A stretch of 64,000 bases of DNA from Prunus persica. Lineage: Eukaryota > Streptophyta > Magnoliopsida > Rosales > Rosaceae. The notes beneath the pieces are model-generated. The model did not search any database and had not been told where the DNA came from. It saw only the letters and a program-made list of their open reading frames with translations. Positions 48,520 to 57,460 of this stretch are shown one piece after another. Numbering within the stretch: the first letter of the stretch is position 1; each line of letters starts with the position of its first letter. The position numbers and the translations under genes were made by a program. The DNA lies in contig NC_034010.1 of NCBI RefSeq assembly GCF_000346465.2, positions 28,069,382-28,133,381 on the forward strand. Reading direction: 5' to 3'.

Positions 48520-50565
48520 ATGGTTGATACAAGACGTACGAAGAGTAACGCCACCACAATGGGCCCATCTCATGGTTTTGTGGTGGAAACCTCAATGCAA
48601 CCGCACGGAATCGTGGCTGCCAACGCCTTGCAGTCGTCCTCTAGTGCATTGCAGCCGCCTTCAGCTGCTGGAATTGCAGAACAGCCGCCGCATGACCCTG
48701 GGACCTCCACAGCCTTGCAGTTGCCAGCGCCGACTACCGGAGCTGCTCTGCCTCGCTGTCCTGCCGTCGGATCACAGCAGCAGCCACACCACTCAACTAC
48801 CGGATTTGCTGCTCAGCCCCGTGGCTACTCCGACGCCATCCCAGTCTTGGAGCAGATCCATTCTCTCCCTCCTCTGCAATCACACTTGACTTATGCACCT
48901 GTGTACGCGTCTAATGGAGCCCTAGCCCATATGCCGTTTGGCCCGATGCACAACGCTCTACTTGACCCGCGCAGTCAGGTGGACCTTAACTCACGGGTTG
49001 ATCAACTCACACAGAAGGTCGATGATCAGAACAACATGATTGGACAGCTACTCAGGCAGATCAACTTGAATCAAGGCCCTAACCTTGGACCCCGTGACGA
49101 GGAGATGAGGGCACACCAGCATGTCGGCGAGCAGTTCGAGAGGTCCCAAGCTGGTCAGACAAGGGCAAACCGGCAGAGGAGAGATCGAGATCGAGATCGA
49201 GTAGATGAGACGCAGACAGCCGCGAGCCGTACTCTGAGCCGTTCGGGGCTAGAACCAAGGACCAATGTGCTCGAGAGACTAGGCCCACAGACTAATGTCC
49301 ACGCCCGCTTAGGCCCACAATCCAATGTCCACGCCCGCTTGGGCCCACAAGGAGCTCGAGTTCGTGAGCAGTCGCGTGACGAGCGCAACGACCGGTGGCA
49401 AGCTGTAGAAGAATCCTCACAAGCTCAACCTCCTAATCTGCCCCATGGGCAGGGCACCCAAGGGGATCGACCCTTGGGAACCGAGGAAGGAGTTAGCCAG
49501 TCACGCTCGAGACACCAAAGAGGTCGACCTGAGCGACCCACCTTGCAGGCAGAAGATGATGATCGACGCCCACCAACCTGCTCGAGGACCAACACGAGGC
49601 GACAAGATGTAGAGGAATCCTCACAAGCTCAATCTCCTAATCTACCCCACGGGCAGAACACCCAAGGGGATCGACCCTTGGGAACCGAGGAAGAAGTTAG
49701 CCGGTCACGCTCGAGACGCCGAAGACGTCAGCCCGAGACTCCAGTCCTGCGAGCAGAGGACGTCGAGAAGCTAGTGAATGACCGACTCCAAGCTCTCCAA
49801 CTTAAAGGAAGCACGGAAGAAGCCCTGCACAAGGAAATTGATCGAGTTGACTGCTCGCCCTTTACTGACAAAGTGGAACGAGCTCCTCCACCGAAGCGGT
49901 TCACAACGCCATCCATCACTCCATTCAAGGGAGACTCTGACCCTAAGAGCCATTTGAGGCACTTCAAGAGCGCCATGATCCTGTACAAGGCAGACGATGC
50001 CCTGATGTGCAAAGTGTTCGCGATGACCCTGCGAGGAGCAGCTCAAGACTGGTTCCACACTCTACCGTCCGCGTCGATAGGAAACTTTAAGGAGTTGGCC
50101 TTCATCTTCACAAAGGAGTACACCTCCTACAAGACGGTCAGAAAGCATGCAGACCATCTGTTCAACCTGCGCAAGAAGCCAGACGAGTCTCTACGAGACT
50201 ACCTGAGACGGTTTAAGGCTGAAAAGGCTAACATCATAGGATGCAATGACCAAGTTGCATCATCAGCTTTCAAGAAGGGCTTGCCAACCGAGCACGAGCT
50301 ATACCGGGAACTGGCCATAACACCAAGTCAAACCTTGGCAGAAGTGTTCGCGACGGCAGAACGCTACGCACTTTGGGACGATGATCGAATCGCCGCAAAG
50401 AAAGCCAGCAAGCAAGTTGATCACCCGACGAAGCAGGCAAGCCAAAAGAGCAACCAATTCGAGCAAAAAGCCCGAGGTAAGCGCAGATCGCGGCCCCGAG
50501 AGGGAAGCTCAGAAACAGGGACCTTCACTGAGTTCGCTATCCCAATTCATCAGATCCTGGCTTAA
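48520..50565 (+). CDS. Retrotransposon Gag (capsid), 681 aa
   Basis: Forms the virus-like particle that packages element RNA. The first ATG after the LTR is at 48520. The N-terminal half is Pro/Gln-rich. The middle holds three short LGPQ-NVHAR repeats and a duplicated ~70-residue block (EESSQAQ-PNLPHGQ...PLGTEE, near 49400 and 49610). The Retrotrans_gag domain follows at about 49860-50390 (FKGDSDPKSHLRHFKSAM, LRGAAQDWFHTLP). The frame ends at TAA (50563-50565), but the same frame continues directly into the zinc knuckle and protease. The TAA is probably a nonsense mutation, since its context is not a known readthrough type. Confidence 0.85.
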   Translation: MVDTRRTKSNATTMGPSHGFVVETSMQPHGIVAANALQSSSSALQPPSAAGIAEQPPHDPGTSTALQLPAPTTGAALPRCPAVGSQQQPHHSTTGFAAQPRGYSDAIPVLEQIHSLPPLQSHLTYAPVYASNGALAHMPFGPMHNALLDPRSQVDLNSRVDQLTQKVDDQNNMIGQLLRQINLNQGPNLGPRDEEMRAHQHVGEQFERSQAGQTRANRQRRDRDRDRVDETQTAASRTLSRSGLEPRTNVLERLGPQTNVHARLGPQSNVHARLGPQGARVREQSRDERNDRWQAVEESSQAQPPNLPHGQGTQGDRPLGTEEGVSQSRSRHQRGRPERPTLQAEDDDRRPPTCSRTNTRRQDVEESSQAQSPNLPHGQNTQGDRPLGTEEEVSRSRSRRRRRQPETPVLRAEDVEKLVNDRLQALQLKGSTEEALHKEIDRVDCSPFTDKVERAPPPKRFTTPSITPFKGDSDPKSHLRHFKSAMILYKADDALMCKVFAMTLRGAAQDWFHTLPSASIGNFKELAFIFTKEYTSYKTVRKHADHLFNLRKKPDESLRDYLRRFKAEKANIIGCNDQVASSAFKKGLPTEHELYRELAITPSQTLAEVFATAERYALWDDDRIAAKKASKQVDHPTKQASQKSNQFEQKARGKRRSRPREGSSETGTFTEFAIPIHQILA

Positions 50566-51516
50566 GTGAAAGACAAGCCGTGGGTGAGGAGACCGCCACC
50601 TATGAAGGGAGACCCCTCTAAGAGGGACACCAGTAAATACTGCGCATTCCACGGGGAGCACGGACATTACACCAACAACTGCAATGCTTGGAAGAGACAT
50701 CTTGAGGAGCTGGTCAGAGAAGGTCATTGCACAGAATTCGTCGCAAAGAAGGCCATTCAGCAGATCGAGGATCGTGATGCAGCTGCCAAGGAGCCTCCCC
50801 AAAAGATCATTCGAATCAACACCATTCTAGCTGACTCCCGGGAGTCTGGGCTGACCACCAAGGAGCGCAAGAGGAAGATCGCGCAGGCGGCTTATGTCTC
50901 CCAAGTTACAACAGGAGTACCAGTCATTGTGGATACACCCATCATTGGTTTCCAGAAGAAGGACTTGATCGGGCTTGACCTACCGCATAATGATGCGCTA
51001 GTCATCTGCATTCAAATTGAACAAGCTGTGATCGAGCGAATTCATGTGGATGAGGGCAGCGCAGCTAACATCCTGCAACTATCTGTCATCCAACAGATGG
51101 GATTGGAGCCCAAGATCAGCAAACTTGCCAGGTCGCTTACCGCCTTCAATGGGGCCACATCAATCACTATTGGAACGATCGACCTTGACGTCCACTCACC
51201 CCCAGTGCTCTGCTCGCAAACCTTCATGGTCATCAACGAGATCTCCCCCTACAATGGAATATTGGGCCGACCGTGGATCAGCAAAATCGAGGCCATCACA
51301 TCTGCTCTGCACCAGAAGATTCGATACCCCATCCCTGGAGGCGGAATCGGGCAGATCAATAGTGACCAAGCCATGGCAAGAAGATGCACAGCCCAAGGGC
51401 TCAAGAAGAGCAAGCAGTTGCAGTTCACACCAGTAATGCAAGCTGCTACCGAGGCACGAAGCGTTCCCAGCAAACAAGCAAGCTCGAGCGAGAAGGGAGC
51501 TGTTACCCCACAATAG
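50566..51516 (+). CDS. Zinc knuckle and aspartic protease part of the polyprotein
   Basis: In frame with gag after the TAA. A C-x2-H-x4-H-x4-C knuckle (50641-50682, KYCAFHGEHGHYTNNC) is the Tat-type variant of the Gag nucleic-acid binding finger. The retropepsin region has the active-site motif VDEGSAANIL (from about 51046) and the later ILGRPWI motif (about 51259-51279). No start codon is needed if it is expressed from the polyprotein. It ends at TAG (51514-51516) in the context CAA-TAG-CAA-TTA and the same frame runs on into RT. Confidence 0.8.
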   Translation: MKDKPWVRRPPPMKGDPSKRDTSKYCAFHGEHGHYTNNCNAWKRHLEELVREGHCTEFVAKKAIQQIEDRDAAAKEPPQKIIRINTILADSRESGLTTKERKRKIAQAAYVSQVTTGVPVIVDTPIIGFQKKDLIGLDLPHNDALVICIQIEQAVIERIHVDEGSAANILQLSVIQQMGLEPKISKLARSLTAFNGATSITIGTIDLDVHSPPVLCSQTFMVINEISPYNGILGRPWISKIEAITSALHQKIRYPIPGGGIGQINSDQAMARRCTAQGLKKSKQLQFTPVMQAATEARSVPSKQASSSEKGAVTPQ

Positions 51517-51522
51517 CAATTA
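51511..51522 (+). promoter_or_regulatory. Candidate translational readthrough site (CAA TAG CAA TTA)
   Basis: The stop codon and following six bases fit the type I readthrough rule UAG-CAR-YYA, and the preceding CAA also equals the classical leaky stop of tobamoviruses. The reading frame is open on both sides (protease before, RT after). It would let a small share of ribosomes make the RT extension. Confidence 0.6.
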
Positions 51523-53037
51523 ATGAGCCAGGATCAAGGCGAGGGAATCCGCCCGGAAGACTCCCCTGAAAAGGGTTGGAAGCCTGAGGATGACGTCGAG
51601 TTAGTACCCCCTGATCTTGGCCAGCCAGACAAAGAAGCGCAGATCGGCTCGTGCCAGAATCCAAACAAGAAGGATCGAGAGGAGGGAATCCGCCCAGAAG
51701 GCTCCCTTGAAGAAGGTTGGAAGCCTGAGGAAGACGTTGAGTTAGTACCCCTCGATCCTAACCAGCCAGACAAGAAAGCGAGGATCGGCTCGCGCCTAAG
51801 CCCAGATGAGAAGATGGAGTTGACCATCTTCCTCCAAAACAACAAACACATGTTCGCGTGGTCACCATCTGACATGCCCGGCATCGACCCAGACATCATC
51901 TGCCACCGCCTCCATGTCAACCCTGCCAGCAAGCCCGTGGTGCAGAAGAGACGTAACTTCGCTCCCGAGCGAGTCGCGATCATTGAGGCCGAGATCGACA
52001 AGCTTCTAGCAGCCGGATTTATTGAAGAAGTCTCATACTCAGAATGGTTGGCCAACGTCGTTTTGGTGGCAAAACAAGAAAAGGGCAAATGGAGAGTGTG
52101 CGTCGATTATACCGACCTCAACAAAGCATGCCCTAAAGACAACTTCCCATTGCCGAGGATCGACCAGCTCGTGGATTCAACTTCCGACAACCAGCTGCTC
52201 AGCTTCATGGATGCCTACTCAGGCTATAATCAAATTATGATGTACGACGATGACAAGGCGAAGACCTCTTTCATCATCGAGAGATGGACCTACTGCTACA
52301 AGGTCATGCCCTTCGGGTTGAAGAACGCCGGAGCAACATACCAAAGGCTCGTGAATAAGATTTTCAAGGAGCAGATCGGCAGAACCATGGAAGTCTACGT
52401 GGATGATATGCTGGTCAAAGCCCCCAAGCGTGGAGACCACCTCAAAAACCTCACCGAGGCATTCAGCCTGCTCCGCCAATATCGCATGAAGCTGAATCCA
52501 AGTAAATGCACGTTCGGTGTATCATCCGGCCGATTCCTGGGGTACTTAGTCACACAACGAGGTATCGAGGCACACCCACGCCAAATTAAGGCCATCCTCG
52601 AGATGAAGTCACCTTCCACGGTGAAAGAAATACAAAGTCTGACGGGCAGAGCAGCAGCTCTCAACCGATTCCTCTCGAAGTCTACCGACAAGTGCAGACC
52701 ATTCTTCAAAGCTTTGAAGAAGGGGCAAAAAGACAAGTGGGACGAGGAGTGCGAAGTAGCTTTCCAGAGTCTAAAGACCTACCTTACTTCACCTCCCCTG
52801 CTCTCGAAGCCAGCTCCTAGTGAAGACTTGTTCGTGTACCTGGCAGTGTCCGACTCAGCCATCAGCTCAGCTCTCATCCGAGAAGAACTTGGGGCCCAAC
52901 ATCCGATATTCTATACGTCAAAAGCTCTCCTCGATGCAGAGACTCGCTACCCAAAATTGGAGAAGCTCATTTTGGCCCTTGTCGTTTCCGCGCGAAAGCT
53001 GCGGCCTTATAGCTCACCGAGTCATCGTTATGACTGA
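51517..53037 (+). CDS. Reverse transcriptase and start of RNase H (in frame with protease)
   Basis: Begins with a linker made of two copies of a ~45-residue block (EGIRPE.S.E.GWKPE.DVELVP). RT motifs follow: KRRNFAPERVAIIEAEIDKLL, WRVCVDYTDLNKACPKD, FMDAYSGYNQI, MPFGLKNAGATYQRLV and the catalytic YVDD (52396-52407). After RT comes the connection and first RNase H region (FVYLAVSDSAISSALIRE, FYTSKAL). The frame breaks at about 53010-53015 and stops at 53035-53037. By comparison with the family a few bases are missing there, around the expected PYFQAH. An ATG at 51523 directly follows the readthrough context and is an alternative start. Confidence 0.85.
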   Translation, partial: QLMSQDQGEGIRPEDSPEKGWKPEDDVELVPPDLGQPDKEAQIGSCQNPNKKDREEGIRPEGSLEEGWKPEEDVELVPLDPNQPDKKARIGSRLSPDEKMELTIFLQNNKHMFAWSPSDMPGIDPDIICHRLHVNPASKPVVQKRRNFAPERVAIIEAEIDKLLAAGFIEEVSYSEWLANVVLVAKQEKGKWRVCVDYTDLNKACPKDNFPLPRIDQLVDSTSDNQLLSFMDAYSGYNQIMMYDDDKAKTSFIIERWTYCYKVMPFGLKNAGATYQRLVNKIFKEQIGRTMEVYVDDMLVKAPKRGDHLKNLTEAFSLLRQYRMKLNPSKCTFGVSSGRFLGYLVTQRGIEAHPRQIKAILEMKSPSTVKEIQSLTGRAAALNRFLSKSTDKCRPFFKALKKGQKDKWDEECEVAFQSLKTYLTSPPLLSKPAPSEDLFVYLAVSDSAISSALIREELGAQHPIFYTSKALLDAETRYPKLEKLILALVVSARKLRPYSSPSHRYD

Positions 53038-53434
53038 CTTTCCTTTGAGATCAATCCTCCACAGCCCTGATGCTTCTCAGCGGCTTATGAAGTGGGCAAT
53101 AGAACTAAGCCAATACGACCTCCTCTACCGGCCAAAGACTGCTATAAAAGCCCAGGCCTTAGCAGACTTTGTTGCAAAGTACACACCATCAGCCGAAGAA
53201 GAGAAGCTGGTCAGCAAAAAGAAGGAAAGCTCGAGAGCAGACAAGACCTCCGCGGAACCTGATCAACCCAGAGACATGTGGCAGCTACGCGTAGATGGAG
53301 CGTCGAACCAGAAAGGAGCTGGAGGAGGCGTCGTCATCGTCACTCAGAAGGAATCCTGGTTAGGAGCAGCTATCACACTTGGCTTCCTGGCTTCAAATAA
53401 CGAGGCAGAGGAAGTTACAAGCTCGACACTCTAG
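53016..53434 (+). pseudogene. RNase H remainder in a shifted frame, truncated
   Basis: In another frame the protein continues AHRVIVMTDFPLRSIL...LADFVAKY. A second RNase H domain then starts with QLRVDGASNQKGAGGGVVIV and is cut off at LASNNEAE, where a deletion junction lies (53409-53412). The double RNase H arrangement is typical of Tat elements. Confidence 0.75.
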
Positions 53435-53493
53435 AAGAGAAGGAAATTCCAAGACAATGGAATGCCCACCACCTTCGGAGATACTATCCGTGA
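53416..53493 (+). pseudogene. Remnant of the integrase C-terminus
   Basis: Reads YKLDTLEEKEIPRQWNAHHL, then six residues and a stop, resembling the last residues of Tat polyproteins. The catalytic part of integrase is absent, removed between 53409 and 53416. Confidence 0.65.
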
Positions 53494-53639
53494 AGCTTTT
53501 CGCTTACCAGCTCGACTCCTAGCAGACGACGAGCCTCCCGTACTTCAATTGAAGACAAACTGCTTTCGATGTTGCCTATGTTGTTAATTTGCTTTATTCA
53601 ATAAAGCGATGTATTCACACCAACATCAATACAAGAGCA

Positions 53640-54360
53640 AGTTTTTCAATGAAGTACTTTTTCGAGCATTATGTCCCACAAACATATACATGCAGGCAAC
53701 AAGCCTTACCTCCATTGCAGNNNNNNNNNNNNNNNNNNNNNNNNNNNNNNNNNNNNNNNNNNNNNNNNNNNNNNNNNNNNNNNNNNNNNNNNNNNNNNNN
53801 NNNNNNNNNNNNNNNNNNNNNNNNNNNNNNNNNNNNNNNNNNNNNNNNNNNNNNNNNNNNNNNNNNNNNCCTGACATACGCACACAGGCGACAAGCCTTA
53901 GCTCCATTGCAGACAAGCTGCTCTCCGGAGCACCAAACTCAATGGAGTCTTTTCAAGCGCTATGTCCTGACATACGCACACAGGCGACAAGCTAGCTCTA
54001 TTGCAGACAAGCTGCTCTCCGGAGCACAAACTCAATGGAGTTCCTTTTCAAGCGCTATGTCCCTGACATACGCACACAGGCGACAAGCCTTAACTCCATT
54101 GCAGACAAGCTGCTCCCCGGAGCACAAACTCAATGGAGTCTTTTTCAAGCGCTATGTCCCTGACATACGCACACAGGCGACAAGCCTTAGCTCCATTGCA
54201 GACAAGCTGCTTCCTGGAGCACAAACTCAATGGAGTCCTTTTCAAGCGCTATGTCCCCGACATACGCATACAGGCGACGAGCCTTACCTCCATTGCAGAC
54301 AAGCTGCTCCCCGGAGCACAAACTCAATGGAGTTCTTTTTCAAGCGCTATGTCTTCCAAG
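53640..54360. repeat. Tandem repeat of ~97 bp between pol and the 3' LTR
   Basis: At least five copies begin with the CTGACATACGCACACAGGCG motif at about 53870, 53967, 54063, 54160 and 54257. A diverged copy precedes the gap (about 53660) and a partial one follows (about 54340). Each contains GACAAGCTGCTC and CTCAATGGAGT. Such variable tandem repeats in this part of Tat elements are known. Confidence 0.9.
53721..53869. other. Assembly gap (149 N)
   Basis: Unresolved bases inside the tandem repeat. The true number of repeat copies is unknown. Confidence 1.
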
Positions 54361-54527
54361 TACTATGTCTCCGGACACACACTTACAAGATACAATGAGA
54401 ATTGAAGTTCGAAAGACAACTGAAAATTCCATAACAAAGCGGTCAATCAGCCAAGTTCAACAAGAAGTAAGATGGTCAAACAAAGACCACTTATTGAAAG
54501 AAAATAACAAAGTTCAGCAGGTGACCC

Positions 54528-56340
54528 TTAGCCGGTCACATCCTCAACTGCACTGGCAACAGCCTCATTCTGCCCAACCGGCACAACTTGCTCAACCGCC
54601 TCGGCTGCTCGCTCCTTCGCATCCGCTTTAGCCTCATCAGCTGACCCACCTTGGCGTTTGTCTTCCTCAATTGCAGCTTCATCTGCTATCTGCTCTTCAA
54701 CTGTTTCTGCATCCATAACATCCACCTGCCCACTCTGAGCGGGGGGCAGGTCAAGACCAGACTGCTCACCGTCATCATCTTCGAGGGGGCATCAAGGAGA
54801 AGCACCATTCTGGCAATCCAGGTACCCCAGCTTGTACGCATTAGCAGCCATCTCGTGCTTAGATGCCTCCGTGGCTTCCACATGGGTATCAAACTTGACC
54901 AGCAGTTTGTCATGATCCTGGGCCAAAGCAGCATGCTTACGTTCGAGGCAGAAGAAGGCTTCCTTACGTTCGAGCAGGGTAGCCACAAGAGACTTGAGTT
55001 CACCATCCTTTTGGCCAACTGAACTCTTGAGCACGGACATACTCTCCTTCATCTCGGAAATCCTCGCATCATGGCGAATCCGCTCGTTCGAGAGCTTGTC
55101 AGTCAGGTCGGAATTCTTCTTCACCAGTTCGTCGAGCAAGGCAGAAGAGGGGGCAACATTACGCGAGTTCCGCATGGCCCCAACAGCAAAAACCATTCCC
55201 TTTTGAAGGTGATACATGGCAGCTTCTTCTTGCTTATCCAAGGGAAGGCTCGAGAAAGCACAAAGGTCACCAGCTCGATACACGTGATCAACTAGCTTAG
55301 CGCAAGCAGATGGACTTGACAGAAAGCCTGTTTTCAGCAGATCAGACACTGGCTCGCCCCCAGCAGAGCTATCACCAGTTCCCGGACCGGCAGTTCGTGC
55401 AATTGGAGGACTCTTCGCTCGAGCAGACGACTCTTTAGCTCTTTTGGCTGCAACTTGCAACATTGAGTCAGCCCTGCGCTTGACTGTTCGTGGCCCTGCA
55501 GATGAGTCGTGGTTGCTAGACCGAGGTACAGTCATCTCAGCTTGGTTCCCAGATCGGCACGGACGACCCAATCCTTGCTTCCCAGCGGCTTCCTTGCATG
55601 GCAGATCACGGGTCTTAGGCTGTACGGGCAAAGACTTGAGCAGAACTTCCCGAACCTCCTGCATGTCGTTGGCCTTCTTGCTGTTCGCGCTGACGAAGCG
55701 TTTGATCCATGCAGACGAGGCAGGAGCAACTCCCATATGGGCCTTCTGAGCAGGCAAGACCTCCCTTGTAGAAGACTTGTTCGTGGCAAGAGAAGATCTC
55801 GGCTGCCTTCGCTGTGGAGACGTATCCACTGATCGTGAAACTGCAGCTTCATCTCGAGCAGCGCTATTGCACGCTTTCCCACCATCGGGGGACTCAGTCG
55901 ATGACTCCTCCCGCATAACTGGCAAGACACTTAGCTCCGAGTAGCGCGACTTCCACCTTTCAATATCTTCAGCAGGGGGCAGGCCACCGACTTCCTTCCG
56001 ATGTTCGCTCAGCAGCCAGCGCCATTCACGAAACTTGGCGGGGATGCTCAAAGCTTGTCGAACCTTCGTCATATCCGGGTCGAGAACGAGCTTCTTTCGG
56101 ATGGCATCATCTGCAAGCAAGAGACAAAAGTTAGTCAGACACAGCAAAGAATTCCATGGCAACAGTAGCAGATCAGAGGGATGCAACTTACCATCGCAGT
56201 AGGTGAGAGGAACGAGCGGATCGTCGCCAACCTCCTCTTCCTATCTGCCGCTGACTTTCAGCACGTTCGTGCTCCGCACATGATCGCCTTGACTCATACT
56301 GATCCTAGTTCGTGGCACAAAAATAAGAAGGAATTGAAGC
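54528..56340 (-). pseudogene. Antisense accessory ORF of the Tat element, spliced, with internal stops
   Basis: Minus strand, opposite to gag-pol. A short first exon (about 56298-56192, starting MSQGDHVRSTNVLKVSG) is followed by an 81-base intron (56191-56111; GCGATG|GTAAGT donor, CTTGCTTGCAG acceptor) and a long second exon. The second exon has a Ser/Ala/Arg-rich middle with basic clusters, then a coiled-coil-like stretch (SALLDELVKKNSDLTDKLSN). An in-frame TAG lies in exon 1 and an in-frame TGA (54794-54792) precedes an acidic C-terminal tail ending at 54528. Without splicing, the largest single frame is 56186-54792. Antisense ORFs here are known in Tat elements; their function is unclear. 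Confidence 0.6.
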
Positions 56341-56544
56341 AATTTGGATCATCCACAAAAAAGATGACCTAAACTGCCACCTGCTCCAGCAGCAGATCGC
56401 GCACCTCCAGCCCAGTTACAGCTGGACAGCCCGAGTAAAAAGCCTCCTCAACTCAGGAGCCCAAGTCCAGGAAGGAAGCCCAGTTACAGCTGGACATCCC
56501 AACGGATAATTTACATCTCCTACATGCCGCCACACGCCACGCAG

Positions 56545-56559
56545 AAGCTGGGGGGCATT
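56545..56559 (+). promoter_or_regulatory. Polypurine tract
   Basis: GAAGCTGGGGGGCAT-type purine-rich stretch immediately before the 3' LTR, the plus-strand primer site. Confidence 0.7.
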
Positions 56560-57216
56560 TGTGGGAACCTAATTAAATCAAAACCCTAGGTCAAATAATT
56601 CCTTCCATTTGGGGATTATTTGACCTAATTGGGAATTATTCAATTTAATTGGGGATTACCCAATTAAATAGAATATTACCTAATCGGGTCGAGAATTAAT
56701 TCTATTCCTACCCCAATTTTCAATTAAATGAGGAGTTATCTATTTAAGTCAGGATTTGATTTGATACCTACCACAATTAGGGATTTGATTTACCCTAATT
56801 AATGAAATCCCTAATTAATCAAATCAATTCCAAAAAGGGGAGGAATAATTCCCTTCCATCTACGGAATTATTCCTCTGAAACCCTAGCCTCCGAGCCTAC
56901 TATAAAAGCATAGCCACACACAATGGTAGAGGTACGTCTAAATTCCTACTAAAACTCTGCAGAAATTATTTCTCAAGAACCCTAGCCACTTCCTCTCTTT
57001 CTCTCTCTCACACAAGGCTCCGGCCACCACACACGGCTCCGGCCACCCGGTTTTCCTTGAAATACCCTACCTAACTTAGGCATCGGAGGGCCTTTGGCCA
57101 ACACCCCCCGGGTGTGGTCCTTTTACTCCGATCTGTTTTGCAGGGAGAAAGAGAGAAGCAGAGAAGACGAAGGAATCTTTGGCGAATATTCTCCCGTGAG
57201 ATTATTTGCACAAACA
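56560..57216 (+). repeat. 3' LTR (657 bp)
   Basis: Matches the 5' LTR except for about three base changes (GGAAATT/GGGAATT, GAGACTAC/GAGCCTAC, TTTGACG/TTTGGCG) and one CT unit. Confidence 0.93.
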
Positions 57217-57221
57217 AGATG

Positions 57222-57460
57222 TATGCACTGGACTGAAGTTGGCTTCATCAAGGATGAGCTCGAGAGCATCCGATCATTCCTCAAGGGGAGATGGTGAATA
57301 ACAGTATCAGAACTTGGGTCAAACAAGTAAGGGAAGCAGCTTATTACAGAAGATGTAATTGATGAATATTTGCTTCGCATCACCCGTCATCATTCAAGAC
57401 CGTGGATTCATTCGTTTTCTTCACAAATTTGTTTGGTTTCTGAAGAAGATGGGTATAGCC
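57222..57460 (+). pseudogene. NLR coiled-coil fragment, unit 2, part after the LTR insertion
   Basis: Resumes TATGCACTG...GAAGTTGGCTTCATC as in 42340. It carries further small deletions (after FLK) and ends after HKFVWFLKK, exactly where the unit 1 fragment ends, running into the palindrome array. Confidence 0.85.

Larger units (their letters stand above)
47781..57216 (+). mobile_element. LTR retrotransposon, Ty3/Gypsy, Tat lineage, 9436 bp (with an N gap)
   Basis: TG...CA-ended LTRs (47781-48439 and 56560-57216) differ by about three substitutions and one CT repeat unit, indicating a young insertion. AGATG target duplications lie at 47776-47780 and 57217-57221. Order: primer site, gag, CHHC knuckle plus protease, RT, partial RNase H, integrase C-terminal remnant, ~97-bp tandem repeats, antisense ORF, polypurine tract. 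The protease-RT order, a second RNase H motif and an antisense ORF before the 3' LTR point to the Tat group. Integrase is deleted, so this copy could not move by itself. Confidence 0.93.

Noticed and set aside
53589..54398. Long frame through the N gap and the 97-bp repeats
   Set aside because: Product of translating tandem repeats and unknown bases; no domain.
56181..56372. Plus-strand frame before the 3' LTR
   Set aside because: Lies opposite the first exon and intron of the antisense ORF and has no similarity to known proteins.
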